64,000 nt of DNA. It comes from Andrena cerasifolii. Taxonomy: Eukaryota; Arthropoda; Insecta; Hymenoptera; Andrenidae. Positions 26,130 through 38,412 of the stretch are shown one piece after another (positions within the stretch are counted from its first letter, which is position 1; each line of letters begins with the position of its first letter). The notes below the pieces were generated by a model that ran no database searches, was not told the origin of the DNA, and saw only the letters and a list, made by a program, of their open reading frames with translations. A program made the translations under genes and the position numbers. The stretch lies in contig NC_135130.1 of assembly GCF_050908995.1 (NCBI RefSeq), positions 7,619,001 through 7,683,000 of the forward strand. The letters are read 5' to 3'.

Positions 26130-26560
26130 ATCGCTACTTTTTAGTTCCACGATTTTGGCAACTGAATTTTATGCCAAACGATACCTTATGATGAGACATC
26201 AATCACACGAAATTTTCAAGTTGAGCTGACAATTAGGTTCTGAGATGTGGGAGGTCAAAGAAGTGAAAATGCATTAACCCATAATATGTCAGTCCGATAA
26301 TTTAAACAATTATTCCCAGGGGTTTTGCTGACTGCTAACAACGAATTTGAACTTTTAGATTTTTAAAATTCGACGATATATTAAGAAAAACACCAATTAT
26401 ACAGACATTTATATTTCTACATTTTTATTTATTTTTGTTGTGAATTTTGAAAATCCAACTTCACATTCGCTGTTAGCTGTCAGCAAAACCTTGTGGGAAT
26501 AATCATTTAAATTCGGTCCAAAATCGTGGGACCAAAAAGAGGCGGAAAAAGGCCTCATCT
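26130..26560. repeat. Imperfect inverted repeat with an insertion in the left arm
   Basis: The inner arms 26300-26345 (ATTATTCCCAGGGGTTTTGC) and 26465-26510 (its reverse complement, GCAAAACCTTGTGGGAATAA) pair well. The outer arms CCACGATTTTGG (26148-26160) and CCAAAATCGTGGG (26518-26531) also pair, but the left arm carries about 130 extra bases (26170-26295). Probably an old palindromic element with a later insertion. Confidence 0.65.
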
Positions 26561-28421
26561 TTGGGTTATTCTTTGACTCACACTTGACTTATCCCGAGTT
26601 CAAATTGAACCTCAAAGAATTACAGCAGTTTCAAACCACGTCGCGAATACCTATAGAATGTAATCCTCAATTCGAAACCATGCCCACTGCACTCCCTCCT
26701 TTTCTCAATTTTTGATCACGAAGACCCCTTTCCGTCCAGCTGCACGAGCGAAGACGGACAGTCTCCCTCCCCCTCGCGTGCATATTTACATTCCGCGCGG
26801 AAATTTAGGAGGGTGGCATGTCTTAAACTACGGGACCGTCTGACGTAAAGTTCGGCTAAACGCGTTCGGTAACAGCTGCGCTCCCGAAGAAATTTACGTC
26901 GCTGTGGTAAATGTCGCGGAGCGGAAAGGAAGTTGTGTTCGAGGGCTCGGAATAAATGAGGAAAAGGGGTTCGTATCGCACGCCTGTTCTGCCTACGCGA
27001 ACCAAGAAGCTACGCAGACGTCCCCGAGACTGAAACGTCCCCGAGACTGAAACGTCCCCTTTCTGTCCTTACACGTAATTTCTATATCCTTACTACCTTC
27101 CCCTCACTCACATTTCCAGCGGTAAATACCCCCAGCAGTTAACGTTCTTGGTGTCCTCATAACCACTTGCACCACTCATTTCATTATTCCGCAACGAGCG
27201 CTCCATTATTCACGCTGCCAGCCGAACGTTCGGGATCACTCGCCGAGTTCCATTAAAATTTTCTGCTGATCCAAAGTTAGTACCTACTTGCGGCGACGAA
27301 TCCTCGCCATCCCAATAAATTCCGGCACCTTACTCCGCAACAAATTCACGTACAGTGACTCGCATTAATATCCAGACACTTTTTAAAATCGCATAACTTT
27401 TTTAGAATTGCTCCAAACAACTTGAGTTTTTTTCAGAAGCTAGAAGGATTAGTTTGCTAACTGACGCGTTTCGTCGTTTTGAAAAAAAATGTATTTAGTT
27501 GGAATAGCGAAAAGAATAGTAAAGGTCGATTTTTAAACTTCTTTTGTGAGCTTGTAATGAAAATTAAAAAAAAATCGTTTGTAGATTGCAGTAAGTTGTA
27601 TACGTGCCTAAAATTTTCTCTGAGCTACAAACGTTTAAGGATCGCAGAATAAGGTCGAGAATCGGTGATTTCGGGAATTTTCGCGATTCCTCTCATATTC
27701 GTCCCTGGTTTCGCAGAGCCATGCCGAACTTCGGAATGCGTATTACAGAATGCGGTAGGGGAACGTCGCAGAAAATTGCTGCGAATCATATCCGATTCCG
27801 CGAGGGGCAACGACCGGCGGGAGGCGTTTGATACCATTAAACCTAATCTCTTAATACCAAACTTGCTGGCCATTTGGTGAAAGGCTCCCCGGGCCTGCAC
27901 AGGTTCGCTCTGAGAGCGCTCGATTTCGTCGAAGCTTAGCCGCGAATATCGACACGAGCCGACGAGAAACCGATGCTGTATAATTACACGCGGACGTGTC
28001 AATAAATTCCTCTCATATTCGTGACGCACACGACGTCCCAGGTTTTTGCTGCGCCCCGTTTTTCTTCACGATGCTGTGATCAACCTGTCGCCGCCGACAC
28101 GGTACTGTCTATTCGCGCGATCATTGCAAAACACGGGCACGATCATTGTCGCTGTTGCACCGCAATCGGCAGACGGAAGGAATAACGTTCCCAGACTCCG
28201 AACGTCTTGGTCGAGTTCAATTTGAATAAACAGATCCCCGACGACAGGTGTTCTCAATCATTCGGCGTCTGATGGCCGATTTTTCGATCAGCCGGGGCAA
28301 CGAATTATTTCATCGAATTATGTGGCGCGGTGATAACCAAGCTTCGCAGGGAAATTTTTTTCTCGATGACAGCTCGTTCACTATTTCTGTGGCAACATGC
28401 AAATTGGTTGTGGATAGCGTA
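26561..28421. other. Mostly non-coding stretch
   Basis: Apart from the Tc1/mariner-like fragment, it holds a 17-bp motif repeated 2.3 times at about 27017-27060 (ACGTCCCCGAGACTGAA). No gene recognised. Confidence 0.5.
27352..27610 (+). mobile_element. Possible Tc1/mariner-type terminal fragment
   Basis: Begins with CAGTGACTCGCATTAATATC followed by CAGACAC, which resembles termini of Tc1/mariner-like elements in insects (recalled, not searched). Sequence then becomes AT-rich with no transposase remnant. The opposite end was not found. Confidence 0.4.
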
Positions 28422-28661
28422 GGGGAGGTGTACCATTTGTGGCCATTGCACTGTTTTTGGCCATGTGCATAATTATCTTATTTTTAAACTGCTCGCGGAT
28501 CATTATTATGTGGAGAATTTCACAGCGTAAATATTTTGTTCGGTATACCGCCGGAAATATTAGGTTACATTTATTGCTTACACGGAAAAATATTGTATTT
28601 TTTAAGAATTCGCCAAAACTGGTACAATACCTTAAAATGGCCACAAATGGTGCATCTACCC
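28422..28661. mobile_element. TA-flanked 240-bp MITE
   Basis: Left terminus GGGGAGGTGTACCATTTGTG at 28422 and right terminus CACAAATGGTGCATCTACCC ending at 28661 form an imperfect inverted repeat of about 26 bp ending inwardly in GCCATT/AATGGC. Both ends abut TA (28420-28421, 28662-28663), the target duplication of Tc1/mariner-type elements. The interior has no coding frame. Confidence 0.78.
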
Positions 28662-28670
28662 TAGACAACT

Positions 28671-29271
28671 CCCTAGTAGCACAAAATATTGGTTAAATAT
28701 CTTTTCCAAATATTATAGAAATATTTTTTTGGCCACACTTTTTAATGTGACAAAAATGTTGATTACAAATATTATATACACATACTGAAAATGTGAAATA
28801 ATTTTTTTTGGAAATATGAACTAAATATTCGTGGTATATAAAAGAAATATTCAGAAAATATACAGCAAATATTCTGGGAATGTGAATATAATATTCAGAG
28901 TTCCGATATAAATATTCAGGAAATGTAAAATATATATTTAAAAAATGTAAAATAAATATTCAGAAAATGTGAAATAAATATTCAGGAAATATTAAATTAA
29001 TATTTAAAAAAATGTAAAGTGAATATTTACTTTATATTTGAAAAAATATATTTTTTTATAATTTTGTTTCTACCATTAAATAAATATTTTATTTATATTT
29101 GGACGAAAATATTGTTTTCTAATATAAAATGAATATTTCCAGTACATTTGGAAAAAAATATTTGCTTCTTAATCTAGAATAAATATTGTATGTATATTTC
29201 AAGATTAGAAAGCTATTGAACCTCTTTTTAATATTGGATGTACGTGTATTCAATATTTTGTGCTACTAGGG
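28671..29271. mobile_element. 601-bp element with 21-bp perfect terminal repeats and AAATATT-rich body
   Basis: The terminal inverted repeats at 28671-28691 and 29251-29271 are identical in complement over 21 bp, starting CCCTAGTAGCAC. The interior is a degenerate array of AAATATTCAGAAAATGTGAA-like units, some on the opposite strand. It begins 7 bp after the preceding 240-bp element and its TA. No target duplication was clear. Non-autonomous DNA transposon; superfamily not assigned. Confidence 0.75.
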
Positions 29272-29841
29272 CTGCTTCGATAAGCAGTTGCGGCAATAAA
29301 CTTCGCGACCACTCGCCGAGAATTCGTATTTTATTTGTGCGGTATTTTTTTTTTAACGGAGAACAATGGATTTTGGTCGTTTACGGTTTCTTAAAGCGTG
29401 ATTTGAGAAGGACAATCGACAGTTCGGGTGGGTCTACTTGGTGTTTGTGGAGGTAGGGAGGTTTGTTGGTGCTGGGAATGAGCCTTTGAACTCTTTGAAG
29501 TGACGAGGGAAATGGGAGGTGTTTGTTGTGTGTCGCTGGTACTGTATTAAAATTATATAGTTATCGGTGGCAGCGGTACTGAAAGGTTGAACTTTGTTCA
29601 AGCTCGAGTGCTATCTGAGAATGCTTAATCATCCGCTGGCTGTGTAAAAAGTAGGATCTCCACGGTGGGATTCAAGGATCTAATATTCTCAGCAATTGTC
29701 ATTGGCTTTGGAATTTTCCCTTGTCAACGGTATTAATAGCAGTGTGGAGAAGCAAACGATCGTTGGAGATTTGCATTTGCTCTTCTGCCAGAGGCTGACG
29801 GACAGGTGACTTTTCTTGTTTATTAACCCTTCGAAACCGGG

Positions 29842-29845
<4 letters not shown>

Positions 29846-29872
<27 letters not shown>
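29846..29872. repeat. (TA)n microsatellite
   Basis: Perfect alternating AT/TA run of about 27 bp. Confidence 0.95.
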
Positions 29873-29877
<5 letters not shown>

Positions 29878-30269
29878 GTTCTGTATATTATCATTGAATC
29901 CTAAAATTACTTAAATTACCTAATAAATATTGGTGCGAAAAAATTGTTCTCGAAAATTATTCATTTCGATTCAAAGGGTTATTTAAATTAGTAAGTGAAA
30001 TTTCCTTGGTAATTTATCATCTTCGGATTATCAGGATTTTTTCTTAGATTTTCATTACTCTCCAGAAGGTATGCACGTGAAGACTGAAGACACTCATTGT
30101 CGGAAATCATCCAGCAGATGGGAATTACTCACAGTGTTTTTATGTGAACGACCCTGCGAGTGACTGTGCATTAGCTTGAAAATTACATGCATCTTCATCC
30201 TATAACAATTTTAATTTTTTAACGAGTTCCGAACCCCACTTCCCACCGACTGTATTACAATTTTTCTTA

Positions 30270-30879
30270 AAGGGTCTTTCCACTGTGACGCCCTGATAAA
30301 GTACCTACCACTGTTTGGACCTTTTTTTCTTACAAAAAGAATGTATTTATAAAATTCAAACTTTTCCTATTTATGAATGTGTGTTTTGAGAATAAAAAAA
30401 ATCTAATTTTTTTAATGCTTGCAAAATTAGGGGGTGTAATATGCGCAGTGAAAAAAAGACCTCGACTGCGTGGTCAATTTTGAAAGAATCATGTATCCGG
30501 GGCGGGGATATCGAGGCGGTTTGTAATCAGTATGACTGTCGCTATAGCCCGAATTAAAATCACACATTTTCGATGTTTCGTTGCTCGTATTTTGCGTCGC
30601 ACTGATTACAAATTTTTTTGTTTTTTTTTTGTTTCAGACACATGGTTCGTCCAAAATCGACCACGCAGTCGGGGCGTACTTTTACCTTACAGCGCACATT
30701 ACACCCGCTTATTTTGGCGTAATCAAGCATTAAAAAAATATGAAAAAAATAATTTTGTACTCTCAAAGCACGTGTTAATAAATAGAAGAAGCTTGAATTT
30801 AGTAAACACGATCTTTTTGTGACAAAAAAAAAATCGAAACAGCGGTACTTTATCAGGACGTTGCAGTGGAAAGACCCCT
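30270..30879. mobile_element. TA-flanked palindromic MITE, 610 bp
   Basis: Left AAGGGTCTTTCCACTG follows TA at 30268-30269; right CAGTGGAAAGACCCCT precedes TA at 30880-30881. Inner parts also pair: TGATAAAGTACC near 30293 with GGTACTTTATCA near 30844, and GGGTGTAATATGCGC near 30432 with GCGCACATTACACCC near 30694. TTAA surrounds both ends, so a piggyBac-type origin is the alternative. Confidence 0.78.
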
Positions 30880-31386
30880 TAAAAACACCCCCAAAGGAAA
30901 TCTTGACGAAGGTTCGGTATTTAATTCAAGACAACAGCCCTGAAATTGGACCATGCAATTACACAACTGCTCACCTTCGACAATGAACGGTTTTGGTGAA
31001 CGACCCCTGCGTATTATTAGACGCTGGAGGGGCGCGGTGCGCGGATGTGTGTCAGCGTCGTCAAATAGATGGCGTATCTGCAGGTTGTAATTAAGTTTCG
31101 CATAATTACGGTGCCACGTGCGAGGTGAATCGCGTCGGGGGCGTCGATATCGGCACAATTCCCCGTTCCGCCGATTCCCATTGAGCCCGGGCTCCTAAAT
31201 TAACGAGGACTCGATCACTTTTTCCGCTCGATTAACGACCATTCCCAACTATCCCATCGGCGCCGACGAATCGATCGCAGCATCGCCCGCCAGCGATTCT
31301 ATCGCAAGATGAACGACGGAGAGACGAAAGTCCGAACGCAGCGAGTCCTACAAGTCGTCGGCGAGATTTATTCACGTGTCGTTTAG

Positions 31387-31407
31387 TAATAATAATAATA
31401 ATAATAA
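31387..31407. repeat. (AAT)n microsatellite
   Basis: Seven AAT units. Confidence 0.9.
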
Positions 31408-31571
31408 CGGGCTATCTTTTGCACCAATGCAACGAACATATCGAGTATATGAGTGTTAGCCCTTTGAATGCTGACTATAACTTACGCCGTGCGGGACTCC
31501 GCTAGTCGCATCTCTTAACTATAGTTCTGGAACGCCCTTGAGCGTTATCCGCACACGGTGCATGTCTATTA

Positions 31572-32192
31572 AGGGGAGGTTCTGGTCTCAAAATCCAATT
31601 TTTTTTATTTTATTTCATTTCTCGAATGCTCAAACTTTTAGGGATACGTGTTTAAACGAATTCTTTGAAATTCGTAAAATTCCAAAAGTTATAGGCATTT
31701 GAGTAGCGAGAAATGCATGGGTAACAAGTAAAACTTTAAACGCGTTTTTCTCGAAACAGTGTTCTTAAAACGGTGGGACTTGTATTTCCAAAAGTTATTA
31801 TCCAATTCGATTGAAAGTTTTTTTATTTTGAAGAATATACTTTTGGCTAGGGAGGATATCAGAAAAAATACAAAAAATTGAAAATTTATAATTTTCAAAG
31901 GCGCTGAAAGGGCGAAGAGTATAGGGAACAAGTGATTTCAAAATTCAAGTGTCGTTACTTTCTCAAAAATTGTGATTTTTTGTAATTTTTACTGTTTATT
32001 ACACGAGCAAGTTTCATGCCTTTTAATAATCTGGCATTGTTTTTTTTATTTCAGATCAATGGTTTAGGTGTTATAGGTTCCACCGATTTTTATGAACTTT
32101 TTGATGCTTCGACTTTAACGACTCCCCAGTGTCGTCCGCAATGATTAATTATAAAACAAAAAAATTATTTCTATATTTTAGGACCTCCTCAA
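31572..32192. mobile_element. Possible decayed TA-flanked element
   Basis: TA+AGGGGAGGTTCTGG at 31570 and AGGACCTCCTCAA near 32180 are approximate inverted termini, like those of the other TA-AGGGG elements here. Internal pairing is poor. The phrase AAACTTTAAACGCGTTTTTC (31732) recurs in similar form at 23958, so some repeat ancestry is likely. Confidence 0.4.
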
Positions 32193-34989
32193 TTCAAAAC
32201 AAAAAGTCCCATAAAATTATATGTAGTAGTTTTCCTTTAATTAATTCCTAAAGATCACCTATTTTTGCAGGCTGTAGACGGGAACAGCCGCTTAATAGAG
32301 GTTCACCGATGCTTTTGGGATCGTTAGTATAGCTCTTGTTGCAGCAAAAAAAAACATCGAGGAACAGTGGCATCACTCACGCGCATGCTCAGAGAAAAGA
32401 TCGAGAAGTGGGTGTAATCACAACCACCCTTCACTCTGTCGCTTGAATTCTCTGCTGATATTGATTAACTAGATTCAAAATTTACCAAAGGATCTACTAT
32501 CGATTTCTACTACCTCAGATGTCGCGAGGCTATTTCTAGCCACGATTTTTTTATTATGTTTTGGTTCGCGTCAAGCATGTCTCGGTTGGCGCGGGCCTTG
32601 AACGTTCCTTATATGGGCTTTGCCATGTTTGGGCACCTCGGGCGGTGTCGCCAGGATTCGGCCGTCTCCGGTAGAGCTGGAGGGGGGGGCGAGCGCGAGG
32701 CGAGCGCCAGGCGAGCGTGAGGCGAGCTCGAGAAGCATTATTACTTCGCGTACGGTCGAAGTCGCCACGACACGTGGCGTAACTGCATTCAATCGTATTA
32801 AAATAAACTATATTTAACCGGCTAAAGTTTGCCTATCCAATCAATCGCCCAAAATTAATTTGGCTTGCGATCGCGTATCTAGCACGCGACCACGGACTTC
32901 CTTAGCACACTTGGGCTTCCTATTGCCTCCCAAGTTAAACGCGAACCTGGAAGATTGAACCGCTTCTGTTCCCAAAGTTTACGAGCTGCGAGACAAATTA
33001 TAGAGCCTCATCGACGTGCAAGCATTGCTCCGCCCACTCCCGAAGCTCTGCCCGGAATTCTCTCGCACGGTTCCAATCTCAGCCCGTTACAAATCGCAGT
33101 GGTCTCGCGACCGGCCCACGGACCCCTCGAATAAACCGCGAAACAAACGGCCGCGAAGCTCGCTAATAATTCCAGGCTTCCTTAAGTCGCCCGAATCCCT
33201 GGGAGTAACGGGGCCAGCTGACCATCTCCCCGGCAATATCCGAAGCGGGGCGACCCGGTCGATATATCGCCGCGAAGCTCGAACGTATCGGCGACTCGGT
33301 TTTTGGCACGGCGGAGCGGACGATTGCCAACATTCAAAAGTTGCACGTCGCTGTCGTTATCGGGGTTCGACAGCCGCGTAAACGAGGTGCCCGCGGCCTC
33401 TGGGTGCAACGAACACGTTCCTGACTGCTGATCGACGTCGCTGATAAATGAACCCGTCGGTATAAGCACGCCTTGGATTCCGAGCTGGGCATTAGGATCT
33501 AGAATTCGCTGGACTTTTATCGGAACAATAATGGCAGCGCGTCTGCTTCTGAGCTATCTTTAAGCTCGTCCGCGGCTGCACGTGGTGATTTAACAGAGGG
33601 GGCTACTGAAAAAGTGGACGGCGTTTGCTTCTGAGAAAGTGGGTCACTTGTGGCGCCGGAAGATTACCGCGAAAGGAATACCATGGGAAATTGCAGACGA
33701 TCAATATTGGAAAGAGATAGTTGGGCAACGGAGGTGAAGAGTGCTGAAAATGGATAGTACTTTTTGTCTCGTAACGCTGGGGGCTGATCCACAGGAGGAT
33801 TACAAGTCACTCCAGCTCAAAGACCGGGGAAAAAACCAGCATTTGTATCGAGCATCCCTGGGGGTAGGGATGAAATTCGCTTTCACAGTTTAGGGAACAC
33901 TGAATCCTCTGTTTAAGGCGCGTGGGCCAGGGCTAGGTAGCGGAAGTGGAGCATCCCCTATTTTTCTAAGGTGGAACAGTTGCTCCTCAACGAGGGAAAC
34001 GTAATTGAAACCCAAGAAGGAGAGAGACAGTTATTTCAATCGAAGGCAGATCTAACTCACGTGCAACGAGACAGACAACAAGTGTTCAACTGTCGTCACC
34101 TTGGACACTTTATTCGAGGGAACAGTTTGATGTCCCTTCCCTCTGAAATCAATAGCTGCAGAAATTTATATGGGAAAGCAGAGGGTAAGAGTGAAAAAGG
34201 GGATGGAGGTCCCATTGAATCCAGCTGAAGGGTAGCAGACCGTTGTAGGAGCACGAAGACAGAAACAGATACCGTTTCCCGCGATGTGTAATTCTCCCCG
34301 GCTGCGTCATAATAGGCAAGACACTTTAAAAAGTTATGCGCTGGATGGATCATTCGATGCGCCGGTATCGTTGCGCTACGGGCTTCCACGAGAGCTCGAT
34401 AGAGCAGCGCATAATGCACGCCGTCGCGGAGGGAGATTCAGTGTCGTTACAAGTATAACATCTATTATGGGAATCTCGATAATCGAACGTTTTCCTGGGA
34501 TAAGCAGCTCCGAAAGTTCCCTGCCGCACGTTCGCTCGCGTGTTCGAATGCCACTGAATCGTTTAGAGCCATTCAGACGCCGCCATTATTCACGGGCGAA
34601 ATTTCCTTCGGATCGTTTAAGGGGAATTTAGAGATCATTTGGGGACGCTTCTGCTCGAGATGGTTTCTTAATGAACTTCAACGGCGTTCCTCGTTACATT
34701 TCATTTGCGATAACTGCTTTCTTATAATTCTTTTTAAATGTTTTATATTCCTGCGTTGGCTGTTATTGTAATTCGTTTTAGTGTCTTTCTTTTTAGATTT
34801 TTTTTTTAAATTATTGGTGGGCGATGGGAAACGAAGAAATGGTATTTTTTTGTACGTGGATAATTTTACTAGGCTTTTATTAATATGTTGGAGCGCCAAG
34901 TACTCAAGGGTGGAGAAAATTTGAAACTGAGACGAAATATTAAAAATTGAAATATTTTTATAAGTAAATACTGTTTGATTACTATTTTA
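32193..34989. other. Non-coding, partly GC-rich stretch
   Basis: GC-rich at 32.6-33.5 kb and 34.3-34.6 kb, with overlapping frames on both strands and no recognisable protein. Confidence 0.5.
32680..32732. repeat. GC-rich short tandem repeat (GAGGCGAGC-like)
   Basis: About five imperfect units of roughly 10 bp after a run of eight or nine G residues. No coding role seen. Confidence 0.75.
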
Positions 34990-35072
34990 TTTAATGGTTA
35001 AATAAAATACTGTTTGAAAATACTGTTTCATTAAATGGTTAAATAAAATACTGTTTGAAAATACTGTTTACA
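34990..35072. repeat. 41-bp tandem duplication
   Basis: Two near-perfect copies of a 41-bp unit containing ATGGTTAAATAAAATACTG. Confidence 0.85.
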
Positions 35073-35199
35073 TTCGGATTCGAATATAGGAAATAAGAAA
35101 TCGAAAATAAGAGATACGAATTTCAAAACCAAACAGATCTCCCAAATGTCGCTCGTTACCTTTTCATTAACTTTTTAAATATCCTTTTGAGCATTGCTG

Positions 35200-36147
35200 T
35201 ATTTTTTTTACACTTCTGTAGAATCTTCTTTAATATTAAATTCCTCTTCAATTTCCTGGCTAAACTTTCTCTTTCTTTTATTACTTCTCTTATTCTTTCC
35301 TTTTCTCCGTTTATAGACTTTTCCCCGTTTTAAATTCCTATAAATTTCATCTGTAGTTCCTTTTTCTTCGTCTGTAAGAAACATTCCCCTTGTTGGTCCC
35401 TTTTTATTTACCAGAGTTGTCTTCTTCCCTTTATAAATTCTTCTGCTTTTCGTTTTCTCTAAGCCCCTATGTACCTTATTATGTATCCTCTTCATTCTTG
35501 ATATTAGTACCCCTCTCTTCCTCATTTTACAAAATTCTTCGTTCAATGTTTAAAATGTCAACAAATCTTCCTTAATAAGATCCTTACTCCTTCCTCAAAC
35601 CCAGCCTCTACTTTCTATTTTCACCATTATAACCCCTTTCTTCTTTTTATACACGCAATCATCACTTTTCTTCCTCTCTTTGTGCCCAAGCACTGCTGCT
35701 TTTATTTATTTCCTTCCAATCTGCGTTTTCACTTCTTTCTAGCAGTATTTTTCACATATTTCTTTCTTTCCAATCAATCAAATTGAAAGCTTCTTGTCTT
35801 CGATCCCATCATCCATTCTCCATCTTCCTGTCCCAATTGTCTTTGACATTACTTTCCTAGTACCACCCTCCACCCCTTCCAACCTCCCCAAGCCATCTCG
35901 ATAATCCCTCCCCCTTCCTCTTTTAACATCAAAGTTTCATCTTTCATTTTTTAATCCCCTCCTTCCCACTCCTTCATTGTCATCCCCCTTGCCACAGCCT
36001 TCATATCAGTCCTCGCTCCACTCGCATTCCCTCAACCTCCTCCCTTTTCCTTTCCACCAACCCGATTATCTCCCAAATTCCCATGTCCCATTTCCAATTA
36101 TTTAATCCTCCACTCCCCCATATCTACTTCCATTCCTCCCAAAACCT
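35200..36147. repeat. Long C/T-rich, strand-asymmetric tract
   Basis: The plus strand is rich in TTC, TCC and CTT with few purines for about 0.95 kb. The bias resumes at 37250-37500, beyond the inserted minisatellite element. The Lys/Arg/Glu-rich minus-strand frame at 35208-35546 is explained by this bias. Confidence 0.65.
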
Positions 36148-36153
36148 CACTAC

Positions 36154-37244
36154 TAGGGTGTTTCATATTATAGGGTTAAAATCAAAATATTACACTTCTT
36201 TTACTTTACTCATGTCCTGATCCCTATTAATATAAAAAGAATATTTGACAAATCGAAATAAACTTCGAATATTTACCTAAGTATTCGAATACTGATGTAT
36301 TCGAATAGTATGGTGTGAATTATAAATCAAGTTCTCTAGGTTCATTTTTTTACAAGCTTTTATTTAGTTTCAGATGTGAGTTTTTTAGTTTGTCAGGGTG
36401 AAATCTTGTAAGTTAATTTTGACCCACTTCAATATATCCGATCGGCTTAAAACTTTGCACACATACGTAGTTCCCATGACAATACAATATTTTCACGCGT
36501 TTATTTTTAGTCATATGAGGGAATTCTTCTCAGGCAGTCTACTGGGCCAGGATCAAAATTATTGGTTACTTTTTAATACATTTTAATGAAAGATTGTTTT
36601 TTTTTTAAATAAATTACCTTAAAGTATTTCATGCTTTTTAGTAAAAATATTGTAGTGTCATCGGAATTACGTATGTGTGCAAAGTTTCAAGTCGATCGGA
36701 TATGTTGTAGTGGGTCAAAATTAACTTAGAAGATATCACCCTGGCAAACTAACGAACTCACAACTGAAACTAAATAATAGCATGTAAAAAAATGAACCTA
36801 AAGAACTTGAATTATAATTCACACCATACTATTCGAATTCGAGTACTCAAATATTCGAATATTCAAATATTCGAGTACTCAAATATTCGAATACTCAAAT
36901 ATTCGAATACTCAAATATTCGAATACTCAAATATTCGAATACTCAAATATTCGAATACTCAAATATTCGAATACTCAAATATTCGAATACTCAAATATTC
37001 GAATACTCAAATATTCGAATACGCAAATATTCGAATACTCAAATATTCGAATACTCAAATATTCGAATACTCAAATATTCGAATACTCAAATATTCGAAT
37101 AGCATTCGAATAGTATTTGAATACTTAAATATTCGAATAATATTTGGATACTTAGATATCCGAATTATATTCGCCAAATAATTGAGCAACTGAAGTATTC
37201 GAATATTCGAATACCAAAAAATTCGACAAATACTCCCAGCCCTA
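36154..37244. mobile_element. Composite element: palindrome plus 16-bp minisatellite
   Basis: Left part: inverted repeat 36305-36845, with arms containing TATGGTGTGAATTATAA, TTTTGACCCACTTCA and CGATCGG in both orientations. Right part: a 16-bp AATATTCGAATACTCA array. The right end TACTCCCAGCCCTA matches the inverted end of the element at 38.4 kb. CACTAC flanks both proposed limits (36148-36153, 37245-37250), a possible target duplication; the left limit is inferred. Confidence 0.55.
36840..37125. repeat. 16-bp minisatellite (AATATTCGAATACTCA)n
   Basis: About 16-17 tandem units with single-base variants. Since 3 x 16 = 48, the array gives an open frame of 16-aa repeats that should not be read as a protein. 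Confidence 0.95.
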
Positions 37245-37339
37245 CACTACACCCCTTCAGCTAATCCTCACCCTCCTTGTACCTGCAAACAAACCTCAAG
37301 CAACAATCCCACCTCTTTCTCTCACTTTCAACATTACAA

Positions 37340-37400
37340 TTCTTCCCTCCTTGTCTCTCCTCCTCTCCCCTCCTCTCTCTCTCTCTCTCCCCCTCCCTCG
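37340..37400. repeat. CT-rich microsatellite
   Basis: TCCTCTCC and (CT)n runs on the plus strand, just upstream of the GC-rich promoter-like stretch. Confidence 0.85.
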
Positions 37401-37499
37401 CTCTCATCCTCGCTCCTGCCCCCCTAACCTACTCACCGCCCTCCACCCTCCGTTTCCCCCTGCCACAGTGCTCTATCACCGCGCCCCCACTTCCTCCCT

Positions 37500-38082
37500 C
37501 CTCGTCGCGCAGCCACTTTCATTCAAACCAGCCGCGGGCCGAGCCGACTTGGCTCGATTCAGTAGCGGCCGACTCGCCACGTTGCGAGCTTTGTCGACCA
37601 GCCGAGCGCCCGTGGTACCGCTCGACGCGTCCTCTCCCCCTAACCACCCCTCCTCTAACGATCTTCAAACCCCCTGGAATCAACGGTCAGCCAGAGGGGA
37701 ACGAGGATCCAACGTTAGTGTCGCGTTCACAGTGCGTCTCCGTGGCCCTCCACCGTCCCCCGGTGAATAATCCTCCAGGATACACGTGGGTCCCAGCGAT
37801 CCAGCGGCGCTGGAACAGGTGCTCCCGTCGGTGGCTGGCCAGAGGGAAGAAGGAATTAGGTTCCCTTGGCTATTCCCGCGGTTGTGAGTTAGACAGCTGT
37901 GTTTGGCGCGGATAGTGCGGTGAAATGGGACGTCCAGTGTCCTCGGCGACGGGTATCGATACGGGATACGCGGCTCCTCGCGAAGCGCTCGCTCCAGGTT
38001 CGTGAACGGTGCTTGTGCCAGTGCGGTCGTGGAAAGTGCGTGTCTTCTGGGGCCTGTTTGGGATCGAGGGGAGGCCTCCAAG
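37500..38082 (+). promoter_or_regulatory. Possible promoter and 5' non-coding exon, plus strand
   Basis: GC- and CpG-rich island between AT-rich flanks. GATTCAGTAGC at about 37557-37567 contains the arthropod initiator TCAGT. Downstream GC-rich sequence runs to a strong donor GTAAGT at 38081-38086. A second potential donor, CCAG|GTTCGTG, follows a short frame from ATG 37925. No protein was recognised. It could be the first exon of a plus-strand gene whose coding part lies farther right, or simply a CpG-rich patch. Confidence 0.35.
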
Positions 38083-38412
38083 TAAGTGGCTCTGGCATTA
38101 TGGTACTCGTGGTTTTCTGCTGCTTGGTCCTCAAGCTGCTCGATGTTGGTGTTTGGTAATCAAGTGTATGTTGCTACGGAGCTGCTGGTGTTTGGTTTTT
38201 GGCCACGCTTGCCAGTTGGGCACCGCGCGTCTTATGTTGACGATTCTGACAAGGACACTTTGGTACACATGTTTACTTATCGTTAGGATTGTTTGTTGGA
38301 ATGTGCGCGGGTTGATTAACCCGGAGTTTAGAGGGACATTTGGGGCCTAGGTGTTTATGCGAATCATTGCGAAGTGCTTTTTCCCCTCTTGATTGTTATA
38401 TTAAAAGTTCGA

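Noticed and set aside
35208..35546. Minus-strand 112-codon Lys/Arg/Glu-rich frame
   Set aside because: Explained by purine bias of the minus strand across the tract.
36792..37181. Plus-strand 129-codon frame with repeated SNIRILKYSNTQIFEY
   Set aside because: Direct translation of the 16-bp minisatellite.
37277..37915. Plus-strand 212-codon frame, Ser/Pro/Leu-rich
   Set aside because: Begins in CT-rich low-complexity DNA, overlaps other open frames in the same GC-rich patch and has no recognisable domain.
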